From the NCBI RefSeq assembly GCF_020382885.2, contig NC_058494.1, positions 15,208,001 through 15,272,000 of the forward strand: a DNA stretch of 64,000 nucleotides, written 5' to 3'. This document shows, in pieces, positions 1 through 13,185 of the stretch. The notes below the pieces were generated by a model, which saw only the letters and a list, made by a program, of their open reading frames with translations, made no database searches and was not told the origin of the DNA. Both the position numbers and the translations under genes were made by a program. The number at the start of each line of letters is the position of its first letter. The first letter of the stretch is position 1. The DNA comes from Scatophagus argus (taxonomy: Eukaryota; Chordata; Actinopteri; Scatophagidae).

Positions 1-833
1 CCATCCCTGTCTGTGGCACTCAGCCCAGAGTCCATTTACTCATTGTGAAGATTTAAATCTGTAAAAGCAGGTATCAAACATAGAACAGTTTCATTTGGGG
101 GTAAAAGGGTTAAATAACTCACTAAAACAGATGTAGTTTTTAGCAAACTTTTCTCAGACAGGAAGTGCATTTGAGGGAGACTATTTTCAGCTGTAGATTA
201 ATACACATTTGGTCAGTCAGTGAAGATTCATAACCACAACCATCCTATATACAGCGGGGCGGTGTAGTTGTGGATTTTAGATAAACTACAGCCCCCATGA
301 CACCCATTCCTGGCTCACTGATGTGTTTAATTGACAACACTTATGCAACACTAGTTAATCAAATCAATGCATCACTGGTTTTGTGGTCCTGGGCTTCTTT
401 ACAACAAGAAAAAATACAGAATATCACCAGGCTTATCATTCAATATTCATTCATATATTATTTCAGTAGTATCACCACTAAGTGTTGTTGATAGTGCACT
501 TTATATTACCCAGCTGCTACTAGTGGGCACCATTCCAGCTAAAAAAATAAGTGTCTTCAGGCAGGCCAGAGGTTTGTAAACATCAGCCTTGTCCAGCAGC
601 ATTAATCTAAACTGGGATTAAAAGCCAACTGAAAACTTTGAAAGACGCTGTGATTGGTTGATGACTATTACCCTGCATTGTAGCAACTAAGCTCATAATC
701 AAGGCGAACACGATAAGATAATCTCAATATGTCTTTGCAGACCCCTGCCCAACAGCCTAATCCCCAGATTTAGGATCTCAGATTAGGAATCCTGGATGAT
801 TAATCCCATATTGTGTGTGTATGCTTCCTGCAG

Positions 834-2949
834 GGGACCCTTCGTCGGGTGACCTTCTCAGTAGTCAGTCAGCCCCAGGATGGCGGTTGTTATGACAGTG
901 GCCTGGAGGACTCGGAGACACCAAGCAGCAAGAGTTCATCAGGGCCGCGGCTGGGAGCCTTACCGCTGCCCGAGGAAGGCTACGAGCGGACCACACCGGA
1001 GGGCAGCGTAGGGGAAGAGGAGCATGTGGAGAATGGTCAGAGCAACCAAACACAAATCATACACGAAACAGAAAATAAAATTCATCAGAACTCTCAAGGC
1101 CATATGCCTTGAAAGAGGCTTACACGTGTTCTGATTATACATGTATAATGTGTGTATAATGCATGCCTTTGCTAGAATAAAGCCATTGTCCTGTGTGTGT
1201 GTGTGTGTGTGTGTATGCAGGTGTTTTATGTGAATAGCATTTTAGAAAAGCTAATGTTGCTTTGTACCAGAGGCTTGTCCACGGCCTTGCTGTAAATCTG
1301 AAGCCCAAGTCCTTCACCAGCAAAATAATGTTTCAACCTTATTTTACTTGTTCTTTGTCAAAGTCCTACTTACATGACAATTCCAGAGGTGGAGCAACAG
1401 AAGCAGCACTCCGAGGTCACTATGACCCTGGAGACTGACTCTTTCTGGGGTTAAATGCTGCCTTTTCACCAACATGCAAAACCTTGACGATTTTGTGGTG
1501 TTTGATAAGTTTTTGTCACAAAGAATTGAACAGAGAATCGATTATGTTGTGATGTAATGTTGTTATGTAATCTCCAGAATAGAACAGAGCTTCAAGCTTA
1601 GCTTTAACAATCCGTAACATGACACCTGCACAGTTTCTATAATTGGCAGGAGCATCACATTTACCTCATCTATCATCGTTGTAAGTCCTCTGTGCATTTA
1701 ACATGATGTGAGTATTGATTACTGAATGACTGGTTTACACAGGTAATAACAGTGACCTTTGACACTTGAACTAATAAGACGTGAGCATTCAATGGTGGTG
1801 GTCTCACTAACCTTTTGAACCAGCACTCATGGGGCTGATATGTAACTTTTTCTTATACGTAGAGAAATTTGTATTTGTCGTTCAAATTTCTGCCAGTTAC
1901 CTCCTCTTTGACCTCGATACTTTTGTTTTGACCTCACCTTTCACCTTTCATGTAATGCTGAGCACAGCTGTTTTTTCAAAATGTTCCTTTCAAGTCAGCA
2001 ATTTCCATTTTGCTCGGACAGCATTTTTCTTGTCTTTCTTACATCCTTCAAATTCTGTACCCTACCTTATAACCCCTTTTTTTCTTTACTTTACAAATTT
2101 TGCACTTCCCTGTCTTTCTCATCCATTGCTGAACTCAGCTCTTCTGTTGTAGTCTGTCCATCTGCTTTCTTTTCTTTTTAAATTGTCTCTACTTGTGACA
2201 TCCTGATGGCCTTGTTGTAAGGGCACATACCTTACAACTGTAACAGCTCCATTTTGATTGTGATTGTGTACTTTTGCTGCGTGTCATTCTTCCTTCTCCC
2301 TCCTCTGCCTCTCTTCTCCCTATCTTTCCTTTTGAAACCATCAAATGAAGACATAACATTTCTTTGTTTTTTCTCTTACTTTCTCCTTTTTGTGTCTTTC
2401 ATATGTCCAGATGCCAGACAGCTGCCGGATGTAGCTCTTACAGGAAAGTGTACCAGGGAATGTGATGAGTTTGGCCACTCTGACACTTGTTGGATGCCCG
2501 TTCGCCCCTCGCCTCGCCAGCGTCAGCGCCATGGCAGCGACCCCCCACGGCTCTCCACCTTCGCCCCAGGAGATGATAACAACAATCTCCGTGGAAATGA
2601 CCATGAGAGTGACAGCGAGAGCGCTGGCAGTGCAGGGAGCTCAGAACCTGGAGTGGTCATCAGCGGAGAAGGTCAGAGATTACCCTTAGCCAATGGGGAT
2701 CCTCTCGGAACCCTGGGTAGAGGAGACCGCAACAGGAATGTGGGCGATCACAACCGTAACCTACTGAACCGCAAGATGACTTCGGCATCCTATGACACGT
2801 TTAGCAGCGCAGGCTTCGGGAGGCGCCAGCAAGAGGAGGAAGGAGGAGAAGGCCAGAACCCACCTGAGGTCATTCCACTGACACGGACAGGAGGGGACTA
2901 CAAGACCACGTCCTGCCTCACGCTGTCACGCCGCGAGGTCTACCTGTGA
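834..2949 (+). CDS. pcdh7: Protocadherin-7-type delta-protocadherin, last two coding exons (5' part outside window)
   Basis: Two coding exons are visible: 834-1034 (after a CAG acceptor, ending at AATG|GTCAG) and 2411-2949 (after TATGTCCAG, stop TGA at 2947-2949). The join is in frame. They encode only the cytoplasmic tail of a homophilic cell-adhesion cadherin; the cadherin repeats and membrane segment must lie upstream of the window. The first exon carries GGCYDSGLEDSETPSSKSSS and the second CTRECDEFGHSDTCWMP, the conserved cytoplasmic motifs of delta-1 protocadherins. The tail DRNRN...NRNLLNRK and the C-terminus RREVYL match my memory of the long PCDH7 isoform better than PCDH1, which ends REIYL. 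The last exon also has a Gly/Glu-rich insert near its end. Introns are 1-833 (partial) and 1035-2410 (with a (TG)n run). The family is sure; paralogue 7 rather than 1 is inferred from tail residues and from linkage to crmp1 and wfs1. Confidence 0.88.
1192..1214. repeat. (TG)n microsatellite
   Basis: Uninterrupted TG dinucleotide run in the last pcdh7 intron, about 160 bp after the donor of the penultimate coding exon. Confidence 0.9.
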
Positions 2950-4300
2950 CAGCCTTGCAATGGAGCAATCATCACCACACCTCTATGTTTTCTGAAAAAA
3001 AGGGAGGGTTAAGACTTTACTGGCAAGTCATGATTTTGGAAGGACTTTTAAACCTGTGAAGATGTGAAAAAGTCAGAAAAGTTATTTTCCATAACCTATA
3101 TATTAAATTGGAATTTTGGACACTGACTACTATTTATAGGCACTTAAATTTAAGTAAGTAAGGGATGAACTCTTCGGGGAGCTTCGACCAGGAGTAGTTT
3201 CTAAAAAAAAAGAAAAAAAAGTCTTTTTTAAATGCAAGTGAAAGTTGCCTACAGGCAAATATGCCATTAATGTCCATGTGGAGGAGGACAACTTCATCTC
3301 TTCTTTTTACCTGAATCCAATGCATGCCTGACCCCCTACCACAGAGGGATCTGTGTGAAGAAGACAGAGACTGAGTAAATCCTGATGCTATAAATACTTC
3401 AGTGCATATGAAAACTTTCACTGAGGCTACAGCAAGCAAGATTTTGACTCAACTGGTGAACCATCACCCGAAAAAAAAAAAAAGCAAAGACGTCTTTTCC
3501 AGTCAATTGATTGAGTTATTTGGATCTAATTCAAACCAGTCAGACTTTCTAATGCCTAATCAACTCCATCGTGACACAGGACAAGAATATCAAACTGCTA
3601 ATCCTGTGAATCTTAACAAGTCATAAGCAGAGTATCAAAGCACCAACAAAAGTGTTGTCACTGTACAGTTACATGGTAGAAAAAAAATGTACTTATCTCA
3701 AAAATCAGGTATTGTTGTTTAAAAACATAAATGATTCAGAGCAAACTGCAACAATGTGAAAAGACTTTTTACAGTAATCAAATGTAACCATTCAGATTAC
3801 AAGTTTCTCATAGAGTATCAGTAGTGCCACCGTATTCCTGCGTGTGTGAAAATATATGTTTATGATTTTGCCTTCGCACCCAGTCTGTATGTATACTGTA
3901 TATTGTATGTGTGTACTTGATAAAACGGCAGTGTTATCTCTCTGCTCGTGTCCACCGTTTCAGAGTAGACTGAGGTGCTGAGTTTACTCACACCTGTGGT
4001 ATCCTAACAGTGTTCATGTATCACAATTGTTCTTTCACACACATGCAGACACACATACACATGCACGCATGCACGCACTTACACACGCAGACCGAAGCAT
4101 GTGAACACAAACTCGTACGGTGCAGAATGCAGAATGTGAACATACATAGGGCCACAGTTTATGACATGATTCAGTGGCCATGTAACATATCGTATATGAT
4201 AACTTGCATTAACTTTCATACAGAAAACATTAAGTACACACACACACACAAAGCATATTAAACATAAGTAGAAACACAAACCCATTTTAAGATGTGCGCA
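2950..4300 (+). other. Probable 3' UTR and flank of pcdh7
   Basis: No coding exon is seen after the protocadherin stop. The stretch is AT-rich, with an ATTAAA poly(A)-like hexamer at 3102-3107 and several A-runs (near 3205-3220 and 3470-3482). A CA-rich patch lies at about 4030-4090 and a (CA)n run near 4237-4250. The true 3' end cannot be set from sequence alone. Confidence 0.4.
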
Positions 4301-7300
4301 ATGCGCAATTCATATGCGCTATGTGTATGTGCTGTTGATCATATTTTATTAACATACTGCCTCTCATTGAACTAGCTGTAGCATTTTTGCCTGCTCCCCT
4401 CCAGCCAGTATTTAAACATGAAATGTATTTAAATAATTACTCATCTCTTTGACTGATGTGTGGGGCTACATTAAAGGGAATTTCAGACATGACATCTACT
4501 GTATGTAATGATAAGAAAATGTTGGGATATGAGATATTCTGCATAGTGTAAGTAGGACTCATAGAAAAAAACACATTTCTGTAAGAAAAAAAAAAGGAAA
4601 AGAAAAAAGGAGTCTGCATGAAAGAAAGAAAATGCTAACTTTTTTCTCTTTTTTTTAAACCACATGCCTTTTTGGATACCACGCCTATTTGGATACATCT
4701 GTACTATGTGTGTGTGCTTACGGGGAAATGGAGATAATGATGGCGGCAAGGGAGTTAGCTTCAGTGGATTAAGCTGTTCCTTCTTTATGGTGGAGCAACT
4801 TTGGGGTAACCTTGGGCCTTTCTCTCTGTTTCCTCAGCTCGGAGTTGGCACAAATGGTGCCGCAGGCTGTAGCAAAAAAGAACACAATGTAGTGGGAGCG
4901 CAGAGTTCTGCTGCAACCTTTTCACCACACAGTGCCGACCTGAACACACCCATGGTGCTGTGTTGAGCTGCAAAGATAACAGACTCCTTCACTTTCGTCC
5001 TTCCCAGCAGCTACTGCGCAACTCCAGACACACTCTGCTGCACCGGGCTGACGAGTGGGTGTGGATCGAGGCCAGCACATCTTAATTCTCATCATCAGTG
5101 TGTGGTTCAGTGGTGTGATAGGGATAATAGGGTTAGGTCGTCCCTGTGGTCTTAATGAGTTTCCTTTCTCCTCTCTGTTCCTCTCTTGATCTGCACTGAT
5201 CTCATTAATGTCTGGATAGGCGAATGTAACACTGCTGGAAATTGCCAGTAAGTGTGTCTCTTCATTTTTCTGGCTGTTTTGGATCAGATGGGGCGAAGGA
5301 GATATGCTTGTTAAGGATGTGCTACAATTAAGTTCATAGATCCTTGTAGAACATAGAGTTAGTCAGAAAGGAACAACACTCAGGTAAGATGTGCGACAAT
5401 GTTTAAGTTGTTAACTAACTAACTGCTTGTGGTGTAGGTGCCACCTCCACTACATTCATTTTACAGTGGTGGATGGCCTGAGAAACGGGGTGTGCTCTAT
5501 GTGCGTGATTGCACTTTGTATACTTGTATATACCTTCAGTTTCACAGCTCTGTGACTGACCACCTTTAGCTTCTTTTAGACCACTGATGTACTTACTCCC
5601 TAAGCCTTCATTACCCCCAAATCCCCAACATGGCTGTTGACTGAGCTCTTTCATTGATGGACTGTACTGAGGATGTAACGAAACTCCAGACCTAATGCAT
5701 GGAGGTAATCTGCTCGTGGGGAGTTCATGCTGAAAAAGAGACTGGTGAAAACAATCACAACATCCTGCAGAGTACAAATGAGGAGAGACAGAAGGACACA
5801 TGTTCTTTCTCTGGGAGAAAGAGCTGAGATAAGTGTGTCTCAATTGCTTGGACACACAAAGGACTAACGTCCAGTTTGTCAGTTTTGAAAAGAGACTCTT
5901 CACACAGCCCTGCCTCTTCACAGTGGCATATATTTCTTCAAACTGCTGTTTTAAGGCAGTTCCGTTATGGCACCTTTCAAATCTCCCGTCTGGACTGAAG
6001 GGAACTTGCTGTACATGAATCAATGTGGGTGTGTATTGTTTTTATACTGCACGTTTAAACATGAATATGTTTCAGTCTTTCGCAAAACAGAGGGGAGACA
6101 GACAGAAGAGCGTAACGTCTAAGATACATCACGCACTAACCGAGACATTTTTAAAAACAGACACTTCAGCACACGTCATGTACCTGTCATCCCCCTCGTG
6201 CTGTTACCCTTATAGCCATGTACAGATAAAACTACATTGTAGAACAGACAACTGGAAACGCATAACAGACAATGGCATGCTTAAGGTCTTCAAATCTGCA
6301 CTTGAGAAAAAAATGAGAAAAAAAGTGTTATTTTTATTTCCCTCTCATTTTTTTTTCTTTTCTTACGGGGCCAGCTCTGTTTTTTTGCTGCTCCCCTCCT
6401 GTAATTACATAATGAACTAATTGCATTTGTTATGACAAGGAAGAAGAGGAGCTGTTGATGAATGGTTTGGTACGAAGATGAATCATGTAAAGTTTGACTT
6501 TGACATTAAAAACTTCAAACACTTGTTTGTCTGTTAACTTTTTGAAGATTATTTCACACAGCAACTATGTGAGTGAACAAGAGTTATAACTCGTCCAAAC
6601 AAAGCCTCAGTAATATCAGTTTGAGATGACCAGTTATTAGTTATTAGTACCACAGAGGCTGGAACACTTTTAGACAAAAAGTTGCATAAAGCTGTTTGGT
6701 ACGACTTTATGATGAGACACAGTTCACAAAAGGTTTAACGGATGTAATTAATGGTTAATGGTTGTGTTTTATAGATCCATTACGAGCCATAAATAGGAAG
6801 GTTGAGACCCCCTTCAGCATGAAACTACATTCTTTTCATCCATCTCTTCAGTTCATCTAGAGGATTCCTCCAACAGACTTTTTGACCTCTCAGCTTCTGG
6901 ATAATGGATGTTGATTAAAATAAATTTACTGACAATTTATTAATAGTGCAGACTGCAGACAATAAGGATTGCTGTAGAAACATTTTATAAGTGATTAACA
7001 TTAATAATTGCAGCTTTCTGACATCTGCTTATTAGAAAGTGAAAACATTTGATGTTTTATTCATACTTTACCAACAGTTGCAACCTAATTGGAGCTTTTT
7101 AGGAGGTCGTACCAAACTGGTGACAAAACAGTCTCTAGTCATTTACTTTCTTCTTCAGAATCTCTGGATTGTGGATGCTGAAAGTCACACAACACAACTG
7201 AGTGTAGACCAGATTGATCTGCTGTTTCTGAGGTAAAGAATGAACCATAAAGTTCAGTATTTAAACAGAACCAAAATCTTTACATTTGACAAAATGACAC

Positions 7301-9897
7301 CTTGGCACTCTCATTTTAATGGGTAATGTCAATTTGCACCTGGCTGATAAGCATGCTGACAAGAATATATTTCTGGAGTATCTCTAAAATGTGGCACAAT
7401 CCATCAACTTTGTCTTTGAAAGGTGAATTTTCTGAACTGAATTCTGCTGCAAGGAAACTTTTAAAATGTAGAGGGCAATTGGGACTTAGACTTATCAGAA
7501 AACACTTCAGAGGTGTTAACTGCTACAAAGATTAGTGCGAAGGACTTGAACTGTCCTGCAATCTGTATTTCATTTTGTCCAGTATGCAACACTGACACAG
7601 TGTGGCCATGATTCAGTATTACTTTAGTTTTCTGACACAGGATATGAGCTATTCTCCTTAGTTTCAAATTAATTTTGGTCAGAGTGACGGATAGAAAAAG
7701 AAAGGAAGAAAGACAGAAAGAAATCAGTTTCCCCAAATATACTTCAGAAACTATCACCGGTATTGAAGAGCTATAAATACATTTCTTTGCATGCTCAGTT
7801 AGAGACCATTTCTTCTGAGCCGACAGCTGGAAGATACAGCTGCCAGTTTAATTTATAGCAGAGAATGTGGCTTCGAATGCTTATTCTCAGCAATAGAATG
7901 GAGAGTGGTTTAATGTGACACAATCTGGGAAATGATCATTCCTGAGTGGAACGCTCTTCATATTTCACAATTTGTGTCATATCAGATTGAAAAATGGATA
8001 ATAGATGAATAATACGCTGTCTTAACTGTAGGTGTAATTTTGAGGTGAAAAGTGGTAAAGAAGAGAGAGATATGTGGCTGTCTTTGCTTTTCAGGTGTTA
8101 TATATATCAACCATACAGAGATAGGGTCAAGTGATCTTAGTAATCATTCATGTCATTTACAGTACAATCACCATTACAATTAATACTGATCAAACATGTT
8201 TCAATGTTCATTTACCAGTTATCTTCAACATCAACAAACAGCCAAAAGGTAAAATCCAGACAATTTTCAACAGGGCAGGAAATAGTTCTTCACTTTGTAC
8301 TAGTCACAGGACCACTTACCCACTAATTAAATTTTTCAAACAATTACTACTTGAAATTCACATCACAGGTTTAATGAATTACTCTGTTTGAGGACTGAAA
8401 TTGTTCAGTTGCGTAACTATAGGCTGATAGCTTATAGTAATGTCACATTTGATTTAGAGTTTAGCTGAAATGTCAATTCATGGACTCTAAGGCTATATGA
8501 TTTGTATCCTCATTATCTGCAATTGGTATGATCACTTCTATTAAAATACCAGCATGTGTCACTTTTAATAAATGTCTGTTTTCAACTAAAACCTTATGAA
8601 TTACTCACCACAATTGTGGTTCTTCAGGAACAAAACAGTGCAGACATTCCAACTCCCCAAAGGGCCAATTGTTCTGTAGCCTGCAATAAAGTCATAAAAA
8701 CACACATAAAAGAAAAATCATTAAACCACACAATGAAAGGTATTAGCAACCTTCTCTGAAACACTGAAAGCACCAGGTATGATATCAATCATCTTCTAGC
8801 CGTAAGTCATCTTGTGTAAGTGGTGTCCATAAAAAGCTTTGTAAATAAATCACAGTTTCACCAGATAAATGGACAAGGAGTTGCCTGCACTGCAAAAAAA
8901 CAACATCACTTTTGAACTCTTAATTAAATTCCAGGGATAGACCCAGTGGATGTCTATTTTATTGATTTTATAAAGAGGAAATGTGCAAGGGAGGTGCCTG
9001 GTGAAGTAAACCCTAGAATGTTAACTTCCTCACACACTGTCCAGTATATCAAATGGTCTTTGGAGCTGTCAGATGCTTTCAGGGTCTTAACCAGACTTCC
9101 TTTCTGAGTGAAAGTGAGCTGATGTGAATTGCCTTTGAATCGCCTTTACATGCAGAGAAAAAAGGACCTTGAGCTCTTGGCTTCAAAGTGAAAAGATATG
9201 ATGGTGTAACATCCTGATATTTGAATATGCGAATCATTTGTGTTTAATCCGTGAGGAAAAAATGTTTCCTGATGTCCAGTCGGTTAACATCTACAGTAGG
9301 GTGTTGTAGCTCTCCAACACCAAAGAAACATTCGCCGTCAGTACAGCCTCGCAAAAAGCATCACAGATGTGATAAATCCTGTCAGTGCCGTGTTTCTCTG
9401 TTCAGAAAAGCCTTGCAGCAGTGCTGTAAACATTCTTTCTCACTGATATGCCAGGTGGTTTATGATGTGAGATTTGATCCTCCCTGTGTTGCTCCGTAGG
9501 CTGTCATTTACGTCTCTTCATCTTTTCATGGTCACATCACCCTGAACTCATCAAAGCCGTGCCCTCAGCATTCTTGATGGAATAACAGGAAATGGCATAT
9601 ACAGAGGAGAGTAACACCATAGAATATCTCTTTTTTTTTTGTTATGCCATTATGCCATTAGATTTTAATGTGAAATACGTGAAAATTTTATAGGCCATTT
9701 AAGACTACTTTACACCGTGTTACAATTTAGCTTCTGATGCTGATTTGTTTTTGAATGAGCCACACTTGCCAGTAATGTCAACAGTGTTTCTGCATATACA
9801 TTTAGCATGCGGGTACACAAGCAGTGAAGCTTTTGGTGGAAATATGCAGGAAATTAAATGACAACAATTGAGAAGTTTCACACAAACAGGTGGGCAG

Positions 9898-9920
9898 TTC
9901 TTTCTTTCTTTCTTTCTTTC
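9898..9920. repeat. (CTTT)n microsatellite
   Basis: Short tetranucleotide run of TTTC units in intergenic DNA. Confidence 0.8.
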
Positions 9921-10392
9921 TCTCACAGAAATAGACTAATAAACATGAATGAAAATAATTTTATATATCTTTGTGTGATTTTAACACTACATTTTAAGTA
10001 AACACATTTATCCATATTGTCTTTCTAAACAAGTTTGAGATCAAGAAGCAAGAGCCAAATCAATGAGAATTTAATTAATATTATTTTAAACAGTCTCTAT
10101 TCCAAGTTAATTAGGTTTAGGACTGCTGCATATCCTCAAAGCAATGGTACTAGAGTTCTGAGACATCAAAGCATTTAGGCTCATGAGAAGTCACTATATA
10201 GTGCTACTTTAAAATGTGAATTTGCAATTCATACTTTGCAGCATGAAAACCCGTTAGAAGGAATTCCTTTTCCATTTGCCGTTGCTCTTCAGCACTTTGT
10301 TATATATTAGTTTCTTTTGTTTTTGTTCTGGCAGGTGAGGCTGTCCTCACGGGTAATACAAAGACTGTGGTCCTCAGAAAGTAATAAAGGTA

Positions 10393-10587
10393 GTGTGTGT
10401 GTGTGTGTGTGTGTGCAGGAAGAAGTGTATTCCCGTAGTTGTGGGGACAAAAATCAGTTTACTCAGTCATATGCAAACCCCCACAATGTAAACCCTAAAT
10501 ATTAGGGTGAAGACTTGCTTCAATGTTAGGTTGAAGTTAGGGTTGGGTTTAAGGTTAGAATTAGGATTAAACAAGAGATGGAAACAC

Positions 10588-10642
<55 letters not shown>
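10393..10642. repeat. Two (GT)n arrays flanking a GGGGACA / CCCCACA dispersed-repeat fragment
   Basis: GT runs occupy 10393-10415 and 10591-10642. Between them is a segment with GTGGGGACAAAAA, CCCCCACAATGTAAACCC and several TTAGGGTT-like steps. That pattern, with GT runs attached to GGGGAC sequence, recurs in many fish genomes. The microsatellites are certain; assignment of the middle to a dispersed family is from memory. Confidence 0.65.
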
Positions 10643-10643
<1 letters not shown>

Positions 10644-12359
10644 CTGATGACCTGCAGGTCCTGTGTGATTTGCTGTTTCAAGTGATTGCAGAGGTGTGTC
10701 ACACCTGCTGATTGGCATATAGTTGACAGCGATAACTATCGCTCTGTGGAACTATTCCCTTGCTGTTTTTCTCAGTGAGTACAGCTCCTCTCCTGTGCTT
10801 TAACTACTAATAAGTTTTTGACTTATGAGCAGATAAGTGCTTCAAGCTGCAGTGTTGACAGCACTGATTTATGGGTAGGTATTTAAGCAGCTAAAGGCTA
10901 CAATTGTGAAACTTGTAATTGCTTGTTTATAATAGTAAATAGTAGTAAATAGTACCAATATGATTTACTTTGTACTTATACTTTTGTGCCAGTAGTGGAG
11001 TTAGAAGCTATTATCTTTAAAATCAAGGCTAAGAACTCTGCAAAACAAAGCTCAACATGGCCACCAACTGGACAAAATGCTGTGTTACAATGTCAAAATG
11101 ACACAGCTTCTGTCAGAGGTCCCCTGGTTTTATTTGTTAGAATCATAACAATATTAATTTGGGGGTGCGGGAGGGTTGCCACAATTTTGCCTTGTGTTTT
11201 AGATAAAACCTCATGTTATATTTCCTTGAAATTATTTTCATATTCATTAAATATCTATTGATTAAAGACACAATTTGATTACATAAAGTAGCATGGGATC
11301 ATTGGAATGGTCGTCTTCATTGTTAAACACTAAGGCAGATAAAAATCTATCTAACATGACGCAGAACTGTTTCATGTTAAGTTTAGTCACATTCTCCAAC
11401 ATCCTTGCTCATTCTCAGATATGCACAGTTGGGACCTGAGGGACCATCAGTGGTGGAAGAACAGCACAGCTGGCTCAGTAATTTGCCTGGGTGCAGTTGA
11501 GCCCTCTGTTTTTGCCAAACAGCAGCCCGTTCCTTTCAAGGGAGGAGAAGTCTCTGCATTATTATGGCACCTGTTCAGACTCCAATATACTCTAAACACA
11601 CACAGCCACCGTTTGCCACTGTTTTCCAATTCTGTGAATTCAGGTCCTGCTGCATAAAATTGAAAACTAGTCATTTCAGTCTCACAACCTCAATAATACA
11701 TCCCTTTGGTTTGCTCCCAGAGCAGATGGCAGCGGCAGCGTGCAGCTTTCTGTTGGTCCCTCTGAAGGTGATGTCTGCAATCAGTTCATCTGTAGTAGAA
11801 AACAGAATGTATTTTTTTGGCATACGCAGTCTGTGGTATATTTATATAAAAAATCTTAAGCTTCTCAGTTCAAAGCAGGGGTTTCACTGGGAAGATCACT
11901 TATTTCATGTAAAGTATAAGGAAAATCTGTGTGATCTATAAATTTTACTGCATCTCAGAATAACACTTTATAATGGCAAAAATGTATCATGTGTCAAGCA
12001 TTAAAGGTAGGATAGAAATTACACATCTAATCACAGTGTCAGGTGCACTGCAGTTTATGGAAGATTGCATTTTGATGTGATACTTCTAATATGTATGGAA
12101 CTGTCGCACGACAAAAACATCAATTTTGAACAAGCTCATCTTCCAAATAGTTTTCCTTTGAGAAAACACTTTAAAACAAGTGATGCCAGTATCTGCCAGA
12201 TGAAACGTGAAAATTAAACGAAGCAAATTAGCTGTTATTGTCAAAGACTGCAATAAAAGGAAACATTCCTCAGGGACAACAGATGGGCGTAGAAACTCTA
12301 CAGATGTGGTATAAATAATTATATACAGTGTTGTGACACACAACTACAGTATATGACAA

Positions 12360-12600
12360 GACTAAAAGTTTTACTCCACTGATGCCAAGAGAGTGCAATT
12401 TTCATTGCACTTATGGCATCGCAGTAAACATTAGACTAAAAATTTCTTTTCAGAACTGAAAAAATGAAAGACATGTAAGTGCTAAATTTAGTAGAACATT
12501 TCAACCTGGTTCTCCAGCTGACTAGTCAATCTTTTGGCTTATTAAGTTGAATGTTTCTGCTGGAAGGACAAAAAGACTCTACAATACAAAACTTTTAGTC
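12360..12600. repeat. Short inverted-repeat (MITE-like) element with a 13-bp terminal repeat
   Basis: GACTAAAAGTTTT at 12360-12372 is the exact reverse complement of AAAACTTTTAGTC at 12588-12600, giving a 241-bp unit with 13-bp perfect ends. Within it, 12381-12420 can fold into a near-complete hairpin (GATGCC...GGCATC). It abuts the TTAA of the piggyBac-type element that follows. I see no obvious target duplication, so it may be a MITE or a folded relic. Confidence 0.5.
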
Positions 12601-12601
12601 C

Positions 12602-13177
12602 TTAACCCTCCTGTTATGTTACAGTTCTAAGTATCATTATAAAGCTATAAAGACCGTTATAAAGTTTGAAGATCAAGAAAAAAATAGTTACAAGTATTTT
12701 TGCAGTATGAAACTTCTTCTGCTTGCCTTAATTAGAGTAATCAACATTTAACATGAAAATGGTTCATCTCACATATTTGCAACCACCCCCCTGTATGTTT
12801 ATATCACATAGATACTGTCTGGGTCAATTTGAATAGTTATGTAAAACTATTGTGTTTTATATGTTGGTCTTTCAAAAGTAGTGATAAATAAACAGGTAAA
12901 AGTAATAAAGTGGTGAAACGTTAAAAAGACATTGAACATGTATTTTATTATGAAAAACTACTGAATTATCCTAATTGAACCATTATCTGTGAAAGGTAAG
13001 AAACACCATTCCACTAAATATTGATAGAATAGATAGTAAAGGAGTTAGTAATTCAATATTAACAATGCTTATTAGGATTTGTTTTTATTTTCAGACTTCT
13101 TTTGGATAATAAAATATGCAAATTGACCCAGGAACATCATTGCTGTTCCTGACAAATGAATACAACAGGAGGGTTAA
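12602..13177. mobile_element. piggyBac-type non-autonomous element (MITE) with TTAA ends
   Basis: The left end reads TTAACCCTCCTGTTATGTT at 12602. The right end reads AACAGGAGGGTTAA, finishing at 13177. These are inverted terminal repeats beginning CCC and flanked on both sides by TTAA, the piggyBac target duplication. GGGTCAATTTGAA at about 12832 and AATTGACCCAGG at about 13125 resemble subterminal repeats of fish piggyBac-like elements. The 576-bp unit has no transposase frame, so it would have to be mobilised in trans. Confidence 0.8.
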
Positions 13178-13185
13178 ACACATCT

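Larger units (their letters stand above)
4301..12359. other. Gene-poor intergenic DNA between pcdh7 and crmp1
   Basis: I found no exon with conserved protein content on either strand. Open frames here, including one of about 200 codons on the minus strand near 5415-6023, lack recognisable domains and good starts. The region holds AT-rich sequence, a (CTTT)n run at 9898-9920, two (GT)n arrays around 10393-10642, and otherwise nothing I can name. Regulatory elements of pcdh7 could be here but are not recognisable by eye. Confidence 0.5.

Noticed and set aside
2254..2410. Extension of the last pcdh7 exon frame upstream to 2254
   Set aside because: It reads through a polypyrimidine tract and an acceptor (TATGTCCAG at 2410), encodes hydrophobic low-complexity residues and breaks the homology.
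5415..6023. Open frame of about 200 codons on the minus strand between pcdh7 and crmp1
   Set aside because: It opens with TTG rather than ATG, has no recognisable domain and no splice context, and its length is only mildly unusual for this base composition.
6025..6420. 131-codon plus-strand frame
   Set aside because: Ends in homopolymer-derived Phe/Lys runs and has no family resemblance.
10393..10642. Repeated GT arrays as a possible CRISPR or tandem-repeat array
   Set aside because: They are dinucleotide microsatellites without unique spacers, in a vertebrate genome.
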